A stretch of 64,000 nt of DNA from positions 62,001 through 126,000 of the forward strand of contig DCMZ01000001.1 of assembly GCA_002321895.1 (NCBI GenBank), in the 5' to 3' direction. This DNA comes from Bdellovibrionaceae bacterium UBA1609 (lineage in GTDB: Bacteria; Bdellovibrionota; Bdellovibrionia; Bdellovibrionales; UBA1609). Shown here piece after piece: positions 47,739-54,537 of this stretch. The notes beneath the pieces are model-generated. The model worked only from the letters and a program-made list of their open reading frames with translations, was not told where the DNA came from and ran no database searches. Numbering within the stretch: the stretch's first letter is position 1; each line of letters starts with the position of its first letter. The position numbers were made by a program, and so were the translations under genes.

Positions 47739-48077
47739 ATGAATACGAATCTAAAAAAGAATTTTTACCTAAAACTTGCAAAGGCTAAGAGATTAATTAG
47801 TTTGAAGCAATGTGAGGAAGCATTCTCTTTTCTTGAGGACGCACATGTTTTGGGGCAAAGGTATATAATTCCTCACACGATTGCTCATATCTATATGCTT
47901 AAAATTGGCATCTTGCAAAAAGATAAAAAAGAAATCATAGGTCAATTATTTCGCATTCCTACAGGAGTATTAGGGTCTATGGTTGGAATTCTACCCGTAG
48001 GTAATACAGGTGGAAGTAATGTTTCACCGTTTAAAAAAATGGAAATTCGAGATGACTTACAGAAATTGCTGCAATAA
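47739..48077 (+). CDS. DUF3703-like protein
   Basis: 112 aa from ATG 47739. Helical start LKKNFYLKLAKAKRLISLKQCEEAFSFLEDAHVLGQRYIIPH then THAHIYML-like THIAHIYMLKIGI region and IPTGVLGSMVGILPVGNTGGSNVSPFKKM. The last part matches the DUF3703 signature as I know it, a small family often found with metal-resistance genes. Function not established. Belongs to the run of plus-strand cargo genes with the transglutaminase-like gene. Confidence 0.7.
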   Translation: MNTNLKKNFYLKLAKAKRLISLKQCEEAFSFLEDAHVLGQRYIIPHTIAHIYMLKIGILQKDKKEIIGQLFRIPTGVLGSMVGILPVGNTGGSNVSPFKKMEIRDDLQKLLQ

Positions 48078-48108
48078 AATCTAAGCGAGCTACAAGAAAA
48101 GGAAAAAG

Positions 48109-48957
48109 TTGAAAAAAAGTATTGTTAAGATTCAAAAGATGGACTGCCCTTCTGAAGTTAAAATAATAGAAAGTCTTATCGAAAAGATTAGCACAGATAT
48201 AAAGGCAGAATTTGATTTAGAGAAAAGAGTTGTGACTTTTTACCATGATGTAGCTAGTGAAATGATTTTGAACGAATTAAAGAATGTGTCATTATCTGGC
48301 GAGCTTGTTTCATCTGTAAGTATTTCTGAAAATGACATACCTGATATTGGGCCTAGTGTTGAAGCAAGAACCCTAAAATATTTGCTAGGTATAAATCTCA
48401 CAATGTTTATAGTTGAGATATTTGTTGGGATTTATGCTGAGTCTACTGGATTGATAGCAGATGGATTAGATATGTTAGCAGACTCTTTTGTGTATGGTAT
48501 CAGCTTGTATGCTGTCGGTAAAAGTATTGTTACAAAAAATAGAACAGCCTTTCTTAGTGGTATCATGCAAATATCATTAGGTGTTTTATGTCTTGTTGAA
48601 GTAGGTCGAAAGTTTTACTTAGGAAGTGAGCCTCTATCCAATTACATGATCATTATTTCAATTATTGCGCTTATTGCTAATGTCTTATGCTTAGTCTTGA
48701 TACACAAACATAAAGATGGTGAAGTTCACATGAAGGCTAGTTGGATATTCTCAGCAAATGATGTTATTGTAAATACTGGCGTTATCGTATCGGGAATTCT
48801 CGTTTATTATCTAAACAGTAATATTCCAGACTTAGTAATTGGAGCATTTGTATCTTTTATTGTTATTAAGGGTGGAGTTACAATTATTAAGCTTTCAAGA
48901 CCACAGAAGAATGTAGATGGTAAAGATAAGCACTGTTGCTCTAGTAGCTGTGATTAG
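48109..48957 (+). CDS. CDF-like cation transporter with N-terminal HMA-like domain
   Basis: 282 aa from TTG 48109 (AAGGAAAAAG upstream). N-terminal domain with KMDCPSEVKIIESLI, an HMA fold with only one Cys of the usual pair. Six helices with the CDF sites (TGLIADGLDMLADSFVYGISLYAV, D-x-x-x-D; SANDVIVNTGVIVSG, N-D-x-x-x-N) and a Cys-rich tail KHCCSSSCD. The D/N variations suggest a distinct metal preference (possibly Cd, Pb or Hg-like soft ions). Stop overlaps the convergent gene by 4 bp. Confidence 0.85.
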   Translation: MKKSIVKIQKMDCPSEVKIIESLIEKISTDIKAEFDLEKRVVTFYHDVASEMILNELKNVSLSGELVSSVSISENDIPDIGPSVEARTLKYLLGINLTMFIVEIFVGIYAESTGLIADGLDMLADSFVYGISLYAVGKSIVTKNRTAFLSGIMQISLGVLCLVEVGRKFYLGSEPLSNYMIIISIIALIANVLCLVLIHKHKDGEVHMKASWIFSANDVIVNTGVIVSGILVYYLNSNIPDLVIGAFVSFIVIKGGVTIIKLSRPQKNVDGKDKHCCSSSCD

Positions 48958-50750
48958 GTTTCTTTGACTTGGTTAAGCTTTTTATAGAATGTTTCTCTAA
49001 GGATATAGCTATGGTAAATGAAATAACCCCAAACAAATGGAGAGAAATAAGAACAAGAATCGTAGAAGTCATCTCCAATTAGTCCATGTGATAGCCTGTT
49101 CCTGAAGTTAAAGCCTTCATTTTCTGACAAAAGAGCTTTAATTTGAAAGAGATGAGCTTCACCAAATACATTTTTAAATTCAGGTAAATGTAATAGAGAG
49201 CTTAAAGTTCTTTCTTGCTGAACTATATCTTCATCAATAAGAGTAACTATTACACCTACATTTTCTAAGAAATGACGAAAACAGTTTTCGAATTGAGGGA
49301 CTAATAAATGCATTGATTCTTCCCATTTCCCAATAAACCCATACCATAAGGCTTTTCTGATTATGGAGATTCTGTTTGTAGGTATAAAAGGATTATTTGT
49401 AAGAAAACTTTCAAAATCATATTCAGTGATGTCATGTCTCAGAAGGAGAGTATTTCTGCCGTGATCTATACAAGTTCCTTTTATTAAGACTCCGTTTTTA
49501 AATAGAAATAAGGCTTCTGAGAGTAAAATCGAAGCATTCTCATCATCATTTTCAAAAGAGAGGCCATTATCTCTATCAACTATTCTCGCATTGTCATCAT
49601 AATGTATTGTCGAAAACAAATGGCGCAAAGAACCCTTTACAACTTCTTTTGCATGATTTTGATAATATTCAACTTCTTGAGGAATCGTTTTATAAGTTAA
49701 AGCCAATATACCATTTATAGTATCTAGTTTCTCAATTGCTTTAAATGTTTCTTCCATTGGTTTTGAAAGGTCTATGTCAAATGGTGAAGACTTCATTTCA
49801 TCTTGTGATTTAAGTGAGGCATTATTTAATTCTGCATGTATATCATCTATTGCTTCTTTTCGACTTCTCGTTATTTTATGTGCCATCATATTTTCGTACA
49901 AAGCTCTTGAGCATACATCGGTTAACATTAGACCATTGCCCCCGTCTTCTTTTATACTTTTAATTTCATCAAAATATGAGTCACAAATAAGATTAAGCGT
50001 TTGATCTCTTTTTTCAATGTCTTTTGCTTTTTTGTGTAACTTTAGACATATATCTAAGTAGTCACGATATTTTCTAAAGTGCTTCTGAGCTTTTGATTCA
50101 TCTGCATAACTCTCTGACATTTGAATAATATTCTTATCATCTTCAAGGTTTGCAAAAGCGTAAATCTTAAAATAGATAAATCTTGTAAAGTCACTTGGTT
50201 CCTTGTCTTTAGGACTAATTAATATTTTAAAAATATTAGACAATCTTTCTTTAAGAGCATCCTTGTCTTTAGTTAAACGCAGAAGAGAGGAACATCTCTT
50301 TAATTCATCTCGTATCAGAGCCTTTGATCTTTTTTCTTCATTGTTAACAAAGTCTTCTATGTATGAAAGATAAGATTCTAGTGCGAGTTCTACTTTTGGG
50401 TAATCTTGGCATCCGGCCCAGAGGACATCTGCTAATCTAGCATTGACATGATGACTTTTTATTTTACCAATTAAGTTTTCTATTACCTGATATTGTTCTG
50501 TCTTTATATCTTCCAACGACAATGTTCTCTTGCTCTGATACTCCATGAAGGGTTTAAATGGTTCCTTTTCGTTTTTTCCATCCAAGCCAAGTCTTAAGAC
50601 TTCTTCGATAAACAACACATCTTTGTCTATTTCAGTATCATCATTTTTTTCTTTCGAGATTTTAGATAAACATTTCTCAATACAGTCGTTTTCAGTAATA
50701 ACCTCAATCAAATTATCGAGTGTGAAATTCTTTTTTTCATTGTTTGACAT
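48954..50750 (-). CDS. DUF4209-type protein
   Basis: 598 aa from ATG 50748-50750 (AGGGG upstream); a longer frame to 50765 lacks a site. Mostly helical and charged, no membrane segment. The C-terminal NEGFNFRNRLSHGLIGDD with preceding CFRHFLENVGVIVTLID is the conserved part of DUF4209, a family that I associate with abortive-infection or HEPN-like RNA-cleaving folds because of its R-x-x-x-x-H type motif (RNRLSH). It stands alone on the minus strand between metal genes, so it could be an element-borne defence gene. Role is inference. Confidence 0.65.
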   Translation of the reverse strand: MSNNEKKNFTLDNLIEVITENDCIEKCLSKISKEKNDDTEIDKDVLFIEEVLRLGLDGKNEKEPFKPFMEYQSKRTLSLEDIKTEQYQVIENLIGKIKSHHVNARLADVLWAGCQDYPKVELALESYLSYIEDFVNNEEKRSKALIRDELKRCSSLLRLTKDKDALKERLSNIFKILISPKDKEPSDFTRFIYFKIYAFANLEDDKNIIQMSESYADESKAQKHFRKYRDYLDICLKLHKKAKDIEKRDQTLNLICDSYFDEIKSIKEDGGNGLMLTDVCSRALYENMMAHKITRSRKEAIDDIHAELNNASLKSQDEMKSSPFDIDLSKPMEETFKAIEKLDTINGILALTYKTIPQEVEYYQNHAKEVVKGSLRHLFSTIHYDDNARIVDRDNGLSFENDDENASILLSEALFLFKNGVLIKGTCIDHGRNTLLLRHDITEYDFESFLTNNPFIPTNRISIIRKALWYGFIGKWEESMHLLVPQFENCFRHFLENVGVIVTLIDEDIVQQERTLSSLLHLPEFKNVFGEAHLFQIKALLSENEGFNFRNRLSHGLIGDDFYDSCSYFSPFVWGYFIYHSYILRETFYKKLNQVKET

Positions 50751-50878
50751 AGTAACCCCTAACAAGAACTGTATTATTAGCTATTTATTTCAATTATTTG
50801 CTTCTTAGTAAACTGATTAAAGCTCCTATATATAAATTGTCTTCATTTTGTACGCTATTCATTCACTACGCTCCCTAA

Positions 50879-50936
50879 CATTTCAAGGAAAAACACGGTC
50901 TCCCAGAGGGAACCCTCCGAGTTTTTCCTTGAAATG
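50879..50936. repeat. Long inverted repeat, 16-bp perfect arms
   Basis: CATTTCAAGGAAAAAC (50879-50894) and GTTTTTCCTTGAAATG (50921-50936) are perfect complements around a 26-nt interior that can extend pairing by CGG/CCG. It lies in the 244-bp gap between divergent genes. Could be a structured RNA, a protein site or a miniature-element remnant; no T-run typical of a terminator. Confidence 0.7.
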
Positions 50937-50994
50937 CACTCGACTTCGTTACTTCGGCTTCCAAGAAATGAAACAATTATATAGGAGCAAGATT

Positions 50995-51462
50995 ATGTGT
51001 TTAAAAGAAATTAATAAAAAATTAGAAAAAATAGCTTTCAATAAAACTATTCCATTTTGTTACTCATGTTACAAGGAAGCACCTACAGGAGCTTGTAAAA
51101 CATGCCACTCTGATGACCTTATGAGACTCTTGCCTGAATATGGCTGTGAATATGGAACTGATTGGGTAATCAAAAATATACTCGAAGAGAATCTTGAAAC
51201 TGTTGATATAACTGAAAGTTTCGAGCAAATGATTGAAGATTGCTATGGCGAAACAACCAAAGTTCGATTTCTTGAAGTTTTGACAGTTGATGTTATGAAA
51301 GAGCAAGACCCAATTGCATGGGATATTGCTAAATCAGAATATATGGACGGATTAGAGCAAGATGACCAAGTAATTACGTTCGATAATGGATCGAATTATT
51401 ACTGGTTAAAAGACCTCGAAATTTTTATCGAAGACAACCTAGAGGCCTATGATGCTATCTAG
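50995..51462 (+). CDS. Cys-rich N-terminus protein typical of mobile elements, function unknown
   Basis: 155 aa from ATG 50995 (AGGAG upstream); upstream in-frame sequence from 50848 runs through the inverted repeat and is probably not coding. N-terminus has CYSCYKEAPTGACKTCHSDD, a zinc-finger-like set of cysteines. The rest is acidic, with EQDPIAWDIAKSEYMDGLEQ, ITFDNGSNYYWLKDLEIFIED. I have the impression that similar proteins occur on ICEs and plasmids but can give no function. The acidic, DNA-mimic-like character would fit antirestriction but this is speculation. Confidence 0.6.
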   Translation: MCLKEINKKLEKIAFNKTIPFCYSCYKEAPTGACKTCHSDDLMRLLPEYGCEYGTDWVIKNILEENLETVDITESFEQMIEDCYGETTKVRFLEVLTVDVMKEQDPIAWDIAKSEYMDGLEQDDQVITFDNGSNYYWLKDLEIFIEDNLEAYDAI

Positions 51463-51530
51463 TATTAAGAATGATTAGATTTACCTGTTCCCCGTCCTAA
51501 GTCCCTGTAAAAAAAGAGAAAATAAAATCT

Positions 51531-51561
51531 TTACTCCGTTGTGTACTACAGGGTTTATAAT
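51531..51561 (+). promoter_or_regulatory. MerR-type promoter with 19-bp spacer
   Basis: TTTACT (51531-51536), 19 bp, TATAAT (51556-51561). The overlong spacer with a partial dyad (CTCCG ... CAGGG region) is the hallmark of MerR-activated promoters. The merR ATG follows the -10 box by 6 bp. Confidence 0.75.
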
Positions 51562-51567
51562 AGACTT

Positions 51568-51978
51568 ATGAAAGAAGAATACACTATTGGAAAATTAGCT
51601 AAAGAATCAGGAGTCACTGTTGAAACCGTAAGGTTTTATGAACAAAAGGGTTTGATAAACCAACCTTCTCCAAAGTCTGGATATCGTAAGTATCCTTATG
51701 ACGATGTTATCAAAATTAGATTTGTTAAAAGAGCAAAAGAACTTGGCTTCACCTTAAATGAGGCTAAGGAGTTACTTCAGTTAAGAGTTAAGTCAGATGC
51801 TAAGTGTGGACAAGTTAAATTAAAGGCAGAACAAAAACTAGAAGATGTTGATAAAAAAATAAAAGACTTGAATAAAATAAAGCGCTCCTTAAAGAGCTTG
51901 ATTCAAACCTGTTCAAATAACGAAAGCTCAACATCCGAATGCCCGATTTTGGAGAGTTTTGAAAAGGATAAGAAATGA
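51568..51978 (+). CDS. merR: MerR-family mercury-type regulator
   Basis: 136 aa from ATG 51568. Winged-helix start (YTIGKLAKESGVTVETVRFYEQKGLI), long dimer helix and three cysteines in the Hg(II)-MerR positions (DAKCGQVK; QTCSNN; SECPIL). It reads in the same direction as the mercury genes it should control, rather than divergently. The ATG lies where transcription from the MerR-type promoter would begin, so the message could be leaderless. Its stop overlaps the next gene by 4 bp. Confidence 0.88.
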   Translation: MKEEYTIGKLAKESGVTVETVRFYEQKGLINQPSPKSGYRKYPYDDVIKIRFVKRAKELGFTLNEAKELLQLRVKSDAKCGQVKLKAEQKLEDVDKKIKDLNKIKRSLKSLIQTCSNNESSTSECPILESFEKDKK

Positions 51979-52673
51979 TAAATATAGAGTTTATTTTTGA
52001 TAAGGATTGTCCAAATGTGCAGGAGACAAGGAGCAATTTAATGAGGGCATTTTCTCGTGCTAAAATCTCTGCTAGATGGAAAGAGTGGGAGCGTAATTCA
52101 GTTGAATCACCCGAATATGCTAGAAAACATGGATCACCGACAATTTTAATTAATGGAAATGATATTATGGGCGTTGAGCCTATCGATGGTGCTAATTGCT
52201 GTAGGCTCTATGAAGGAGCTGGTGTACCTTCTGTAAATCTAATTGTCGCTAAAATGAAAGATGCCAGCTTTTCATTTAGTAAAAACAATAATAAGTTCTT
52301 TGGTTTCTTAGGAACTGTCTCTATTGGACCTTATGTAGGTACCGCTTTTTTAGCAAAAGCAAGCTGTCCACTTTGTTACCCTGCCATAGCAGGATTTCTC
52401 TCAAGTATTGGCCTGGGATTTTTGTTTAAAGGAGCATATTTTTATATTTTAATGTCTGCTTTTCTTGGCATTGCCTTATTCGGACTTTGGTACAAGGCTA
52501 ATTTAAGAAGAGGTTATACTCCACTGTATACTGGAATAGCTGGCTCTACTATTGCTCTTGTATTTCATTATTTACAATATGAATATCTTTTTTACCTTGG
52601 AATAGGGATATTAATTTTTGCTTCTGTCTGGAACCTCATTCCAAAGAAGCAAGATTGTATAAACTGTAATTAA
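51975..52673 (+). CDS. MerC/MerT-like mercury transporter with N-terminal thioredoxin-like domain
   Basis: 232 aa. Residues 1 to about 90 look like a thioredoxin-like domain (IEFIFDKDCPNVQETRSNL; GSPTILINGNDIMGVEP; NCCRLYEG). The rest has four membrane helices with the mercury site KASCPLCYPAIAGFLSSIGLGFLF in the first, and a C-terminal QDCINCN. Inner-membrane Hg(II) importer joined to a soluble Cys domain that could hand mercury on. No merA (mercuric reductase) or merP gene is seen in the window. Overlaps merR by 4 bp. Confidence 0.8.
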   Translation: MINIEFIFDKDCPNVQETRSNLMRAFSRAKISARWKEWERNSVESPEYARKHGSPTILINGNDIMGVEPIDGANCCRLYEGAGVPSVNLIVAKMKDASFSFSKNNNKFFGFLGTVSIGPYVGTAFLAKASCPLCYPAIAGFLSSIGLGFLFKGAYFYILMSAFLGIALFGLWYKANLRRGYTPLYTGIAGSTIALVFHYLQYEYLFYLGIGILIFASVWNLIPKKQDCINCN

Positions 52674-52688
52674 AAAAGGGAGGTTTAT

Positions 52689-52943
52689 ATGTCTAACAAA
52701 GTAGAAGTTTTCAGTGCAGGATGTCCTGCTTGTGAAGGTACAATTCGTCTAGTGAACGAAGTCGCATGTGATAATTGTGAAATTAGCATCCTTGATATGA
52801 GCAATGAAGATGTTTCTAATCGAGCTAAGAAGCTAGGAATCTCTAGGGTTCCTGCTGTAGTTGTAAATGGTAAATTAGCTGATTGTTGCCAAGCTAAAGG
52901 TCCAACGGAAGATGAACTAAAAGCTGCCGGTATAGGTAGCTAG
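52689..52943 (+). CDS. Thioredoxin/glutaredoxin-like small protein
   Basis: 84 aa with active-site-like SAGCPACEGTIRLVNEV (CPAC), CDNCEISILD, the cis-Pro loop ISRVPAVVVNGKLADCCQ. Small cytoplasmic redox or mercury-binding protein; ends the mercury operon, 15 bp after the transporter gene, before a strong terminator. May accept Hg(II) from the transporter in the absence of MerP. Preceded by GGGAGG site. Confidence 0.8.
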   Translation: MSNKVEVFSAGCPACEGTIRLVNEVACDNCEISILDMSNEDVSNRAKKLGISRVPAVVVNGKLADCCQAKGPTEDELKAAGIGS

Positions 52944-52967
52944 TGTACATTTACTTTTAGTGAAAAA

Positions 52968-52997
52968 GAGAAGTGGCATTTCTCTATGCCACTTCTC
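52968..52997. terminator. Bidirectional terminator between mercury operon and TA module
   Basis: GAGAAGTGGCAT (52968-52979) / ATGCCACTTCTC (52986-52997), perfect 12-bp arms. Followed by CACTTTTTATTT on plus and by TTTTTC on minus. It overlaps the last codons of the antitoxin gene. Confidence 0.85.
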
Positions 52998-53295
52998 CAC
53001 TTTTTATTTCGACACTCATTTTTATTTTTAGATTGAATACTTGCTCAATGTATTTCACTAGATTATCAGTGCTCCACTTACGACGTTTGTTTACAAAATC
53101 TGATACATAAGAAATAGAGATTTCAGCCTTTTCTGCAAAAGCTTGAAGCCCCATAGATTTGATAGATTCTATTAAAGCGTCTTCTAAAGATAAGCCCTCA
53201 TTGTTAATTAAATTTGTAATATAAGCTTGAGCGAAGCCAATATCTTCAAATTCCCTTGCTACTAATTCATTAAAGTCTTTATGTCTATTTGCCAT
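52984..53295 (-). CDS. HTH antitoxin of a type II toxin-antitoxin pair
   Basis: 103 aa from ATG 53293-53295 (GGAGG upstream). HigA-like layout with a helix-turn-helix (MGLQAFAEKAEISISYVSDFVNKRRKW) in the middle and an N-terminal segment (NELVAREFEDIGFAQAYITNLI) typical of antitoxins paired with Gp49-like toxins. Overlaps the upstream toxin gene by 11 bp. Likely neutralises the toxin and represses the shared promoter. Stabilises the element. Confidence 0.87.
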   Translation of the reverse strand: MANRHKDFNELVAREFEDIGFAQAYITNLINNEGLSLEDALIESIKSMGLQAFAEKAEISISYVSDFVNKRRKWSTDNLVKYIEQVFNLKIKMSVEIKSGEVA

Positions 53296-53605
53296 AATTC
53301 CTCCAATACTCCTTTGCTTTATCAATGTCACGACTTTGAGTTTTCTTGTCACCGCCAACTAAAAGAATAATGATCTCATCACCATCTTCAGCAAAGTAAA
53401 CTCTATAACCTGGGCCGTGAGTTATTTTAATTTCAAAAATCCCATCTTTTAAAGCTTTGATGGATTTTTTTGCTCCTCCAGTTGCAACTCTTTGAACAAA
53501 TCTAACGACAATTGCTCGGCTTAAATTGTCTAATTTCTTGAGCCAATCCTCAAAGGGGGAGTCTCCGTTTTCCAGTGTGTAATAAATAATTTTCTTGTTA
53601 ATCAT
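53285..53605 (-). CDS. RelE/HigB-like (Gp49 family) toxin
   Basis: 106 aa: IIYYTLENGDSPFEDWLKKLDNLSRAIVVRFVQRVATGG, KALKDGIFEIKITHGPGYRVYFAEDGDEIIILLVGGDKKTQSRDIDKAKEYW. This is the phage-derived Gp49/HigB family, mRNA interferases acting on the ribosome. Toxin gene first, antitoxin second, as in higBA. A palindromic operator lies in its promoter. Confidence 0.92.
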   Translation of the reverse strand: MINKKIIYYTLENGDSPFEDWLKKLDNLSRAIVVRFVQRVATGGAKKSIKALKDGIFEIKITHGPGYRVYFAEDGDEIIILLVGGDKKTQSRDIDKAKEYWRNYGK

Positions 53606-53621
53606 CCTTAATCCTTTTTAT

Positions 53622-53650
53622 AAAATACGCTATTTGGCGTAGTTTGTCAA
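53622..53650 (-). promoter_or_regulatory. Toxin-antitoxin promoter and operator
   Basis: Minus strand TTGACA (53650-53645), 17 bp, TATTTT (53627-53622), with the inverted repeat TACGC/GCGTA (53626-53641) in the spacer: the classic position for antitoxin repression. Confidence 0.75.
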
Positions 53651-53671
53651 GGTTTAACTTTAAGTCCCTAT

Positions 53672-53705
53672 AATCAGGGAAGAAATGTGACATTCTTCCC
53701 TGATT
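53672..53705 (-). terminator. 13-bp-arm hairpin downstream of the last ICE gene
   Basis: AATCAGGGAAGAA (53672-53684) / TTCTTCCCTGATT (53693-53705), perfect, 8-nt loop, 17 bp past the stop of the 53722-54072 gene. No T-run, but strong enough to stop or stabilise transcripts. Confidence 0.6.
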
Positions 53706-53721
53706 GATGTGCATATTCTCT

Positions 53722-54072
53722 CTAAGCATTTGTCCGAACTTTCAGCCTAGAATGTTCATTAATGAATTCGGCAAGTTGACCAATGTAGAGCATTTCTTTC
53801 CATTTACTCTCAGAAATTTTGCCTTTTTTCTTTTCCCAAAGCTTCTTCAATCTACGATCTTCATGTTCCCATGTTATAGATTCTAGCTGTAGTGCTTTGA
53901 TGTCTTCATTTGTCACATTTGTAACTAAGTGATGAATGATTTTGTCGGAGGTAATTTTTCCGCAATCTTCATTTTTGTTAATCTTTGTTAATAAATTTTG
54001 TAGCAAAGCTTTAGTTTCGTTTTTAACTCTTAGAGAGTTGTAAGTAACATTCTTGTTTTCTTTTTTAGACAT
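53722..54072 (-). CDS. Small protein at the right end of the ICE, function unknown
   Basis: 116 aa from ATG 54070-54072 (GGAGG, 6 nt upstream); the frame extends to 54183 but without a site. NVTYNSLRVKNETKALLQNLLTKINK looks like a ribbon-helix-helix-type strand and helix, followed by a charged helical region ending AEFINEHSRLKVRTNA. Similar in size and layout to the 119 aa protein at 3097-3456 near the other end. A DNA-binding accessory of integration or transfer is plausible but unproven. Confidence 0.6.
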   Translation of the reverse strand: MSKKENKNVTYNSLRVKNETKALLQNLLTKINKNEDCGKITSDKIIHHLVTNVTNEDIKALQLESITWEHEDRRLKKLWEKKKGKISESKWKEMLYIGQLAEFINEHSRLKVRTNA

Positions 54073-54161
54073 TTCTTGCCTCCGTTGTTTATTGCTAAAA
54101 ATAGCGACTAATAAAGGCTTTTTGAGCAGGCTAAATATGGGGAATAAACTGGTAAAACTTC

Positions 54162-54171
54162 TCACGACTCT
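54162..54171. other. Candidate right attachment repeat (attR core)
   Basis: TCACGACTCT, the exact match to 1498-1507, followed by two more TCACGACT-like units (to 54187) and a mirrored GTGAAAAGACG segment. Element genes end at 54072 and chromosomal genes begin at 54538. Confidence 0.5.
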
Positions 54172-54194
54172 CACGACTTTCACGACTGTTTTTG

Positions 54195-54537
54195 TGAAAA
54201 GACGTTAAAAGATGTGAAAAGAAATGAAATGACTAAAACGCTGAAATACTCATTAACACTACTATCTCATTGATTTAATTAGTTGTTCAATAAGTCGGGT
54301 CTATACATCGGGGAGTTCGGGCATATACCCAAACTACTCCGTTTCCCGTAATGGTGCCAGACTTCAGCCCCTGAAAGCATCGCAGCAAAGTTTAATGAAC
54401 GTCACTTTTTAGAATTGTATTGCAACACTTCAATAAAAAATGTCTGCAACCCTATTTTCGGTCCGTCGACCTCTATACTCCCAACAAAAAAGGGCCAAAT
54501 GGCCCTCTTCCTCGAATAAAATGTGATCAACAAATCA
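54195..54537. other. Intergenic gap, no gene seen
   Basis: About 340 bp between the ICE end and the first chromosomal gene. It holds a hairpin-prone GC patch around 54319-54350 and a CGTCACTTTTTAG word (54391-54403) shared with two other chromosomal gaps. No tRNA cloverleaf or convincing ORF; short frames here overlap the tail of the next gene only. Confidence 0.5.

Noticed and set aside
50848..50994. Longer N-terminus of the Cys-rich protein beginning at 50848
   Set aside because: It would translate the 16-bp-arm inverted repeat; ATG 50995 has a good ribosome binding site.
54280..54380. Possible tRNA at the right ICE end
   Set aside because: Hairpin-prone GC patch, but no cloverleaf, T-loop or CCA-compatible acceptor stem could be folded.
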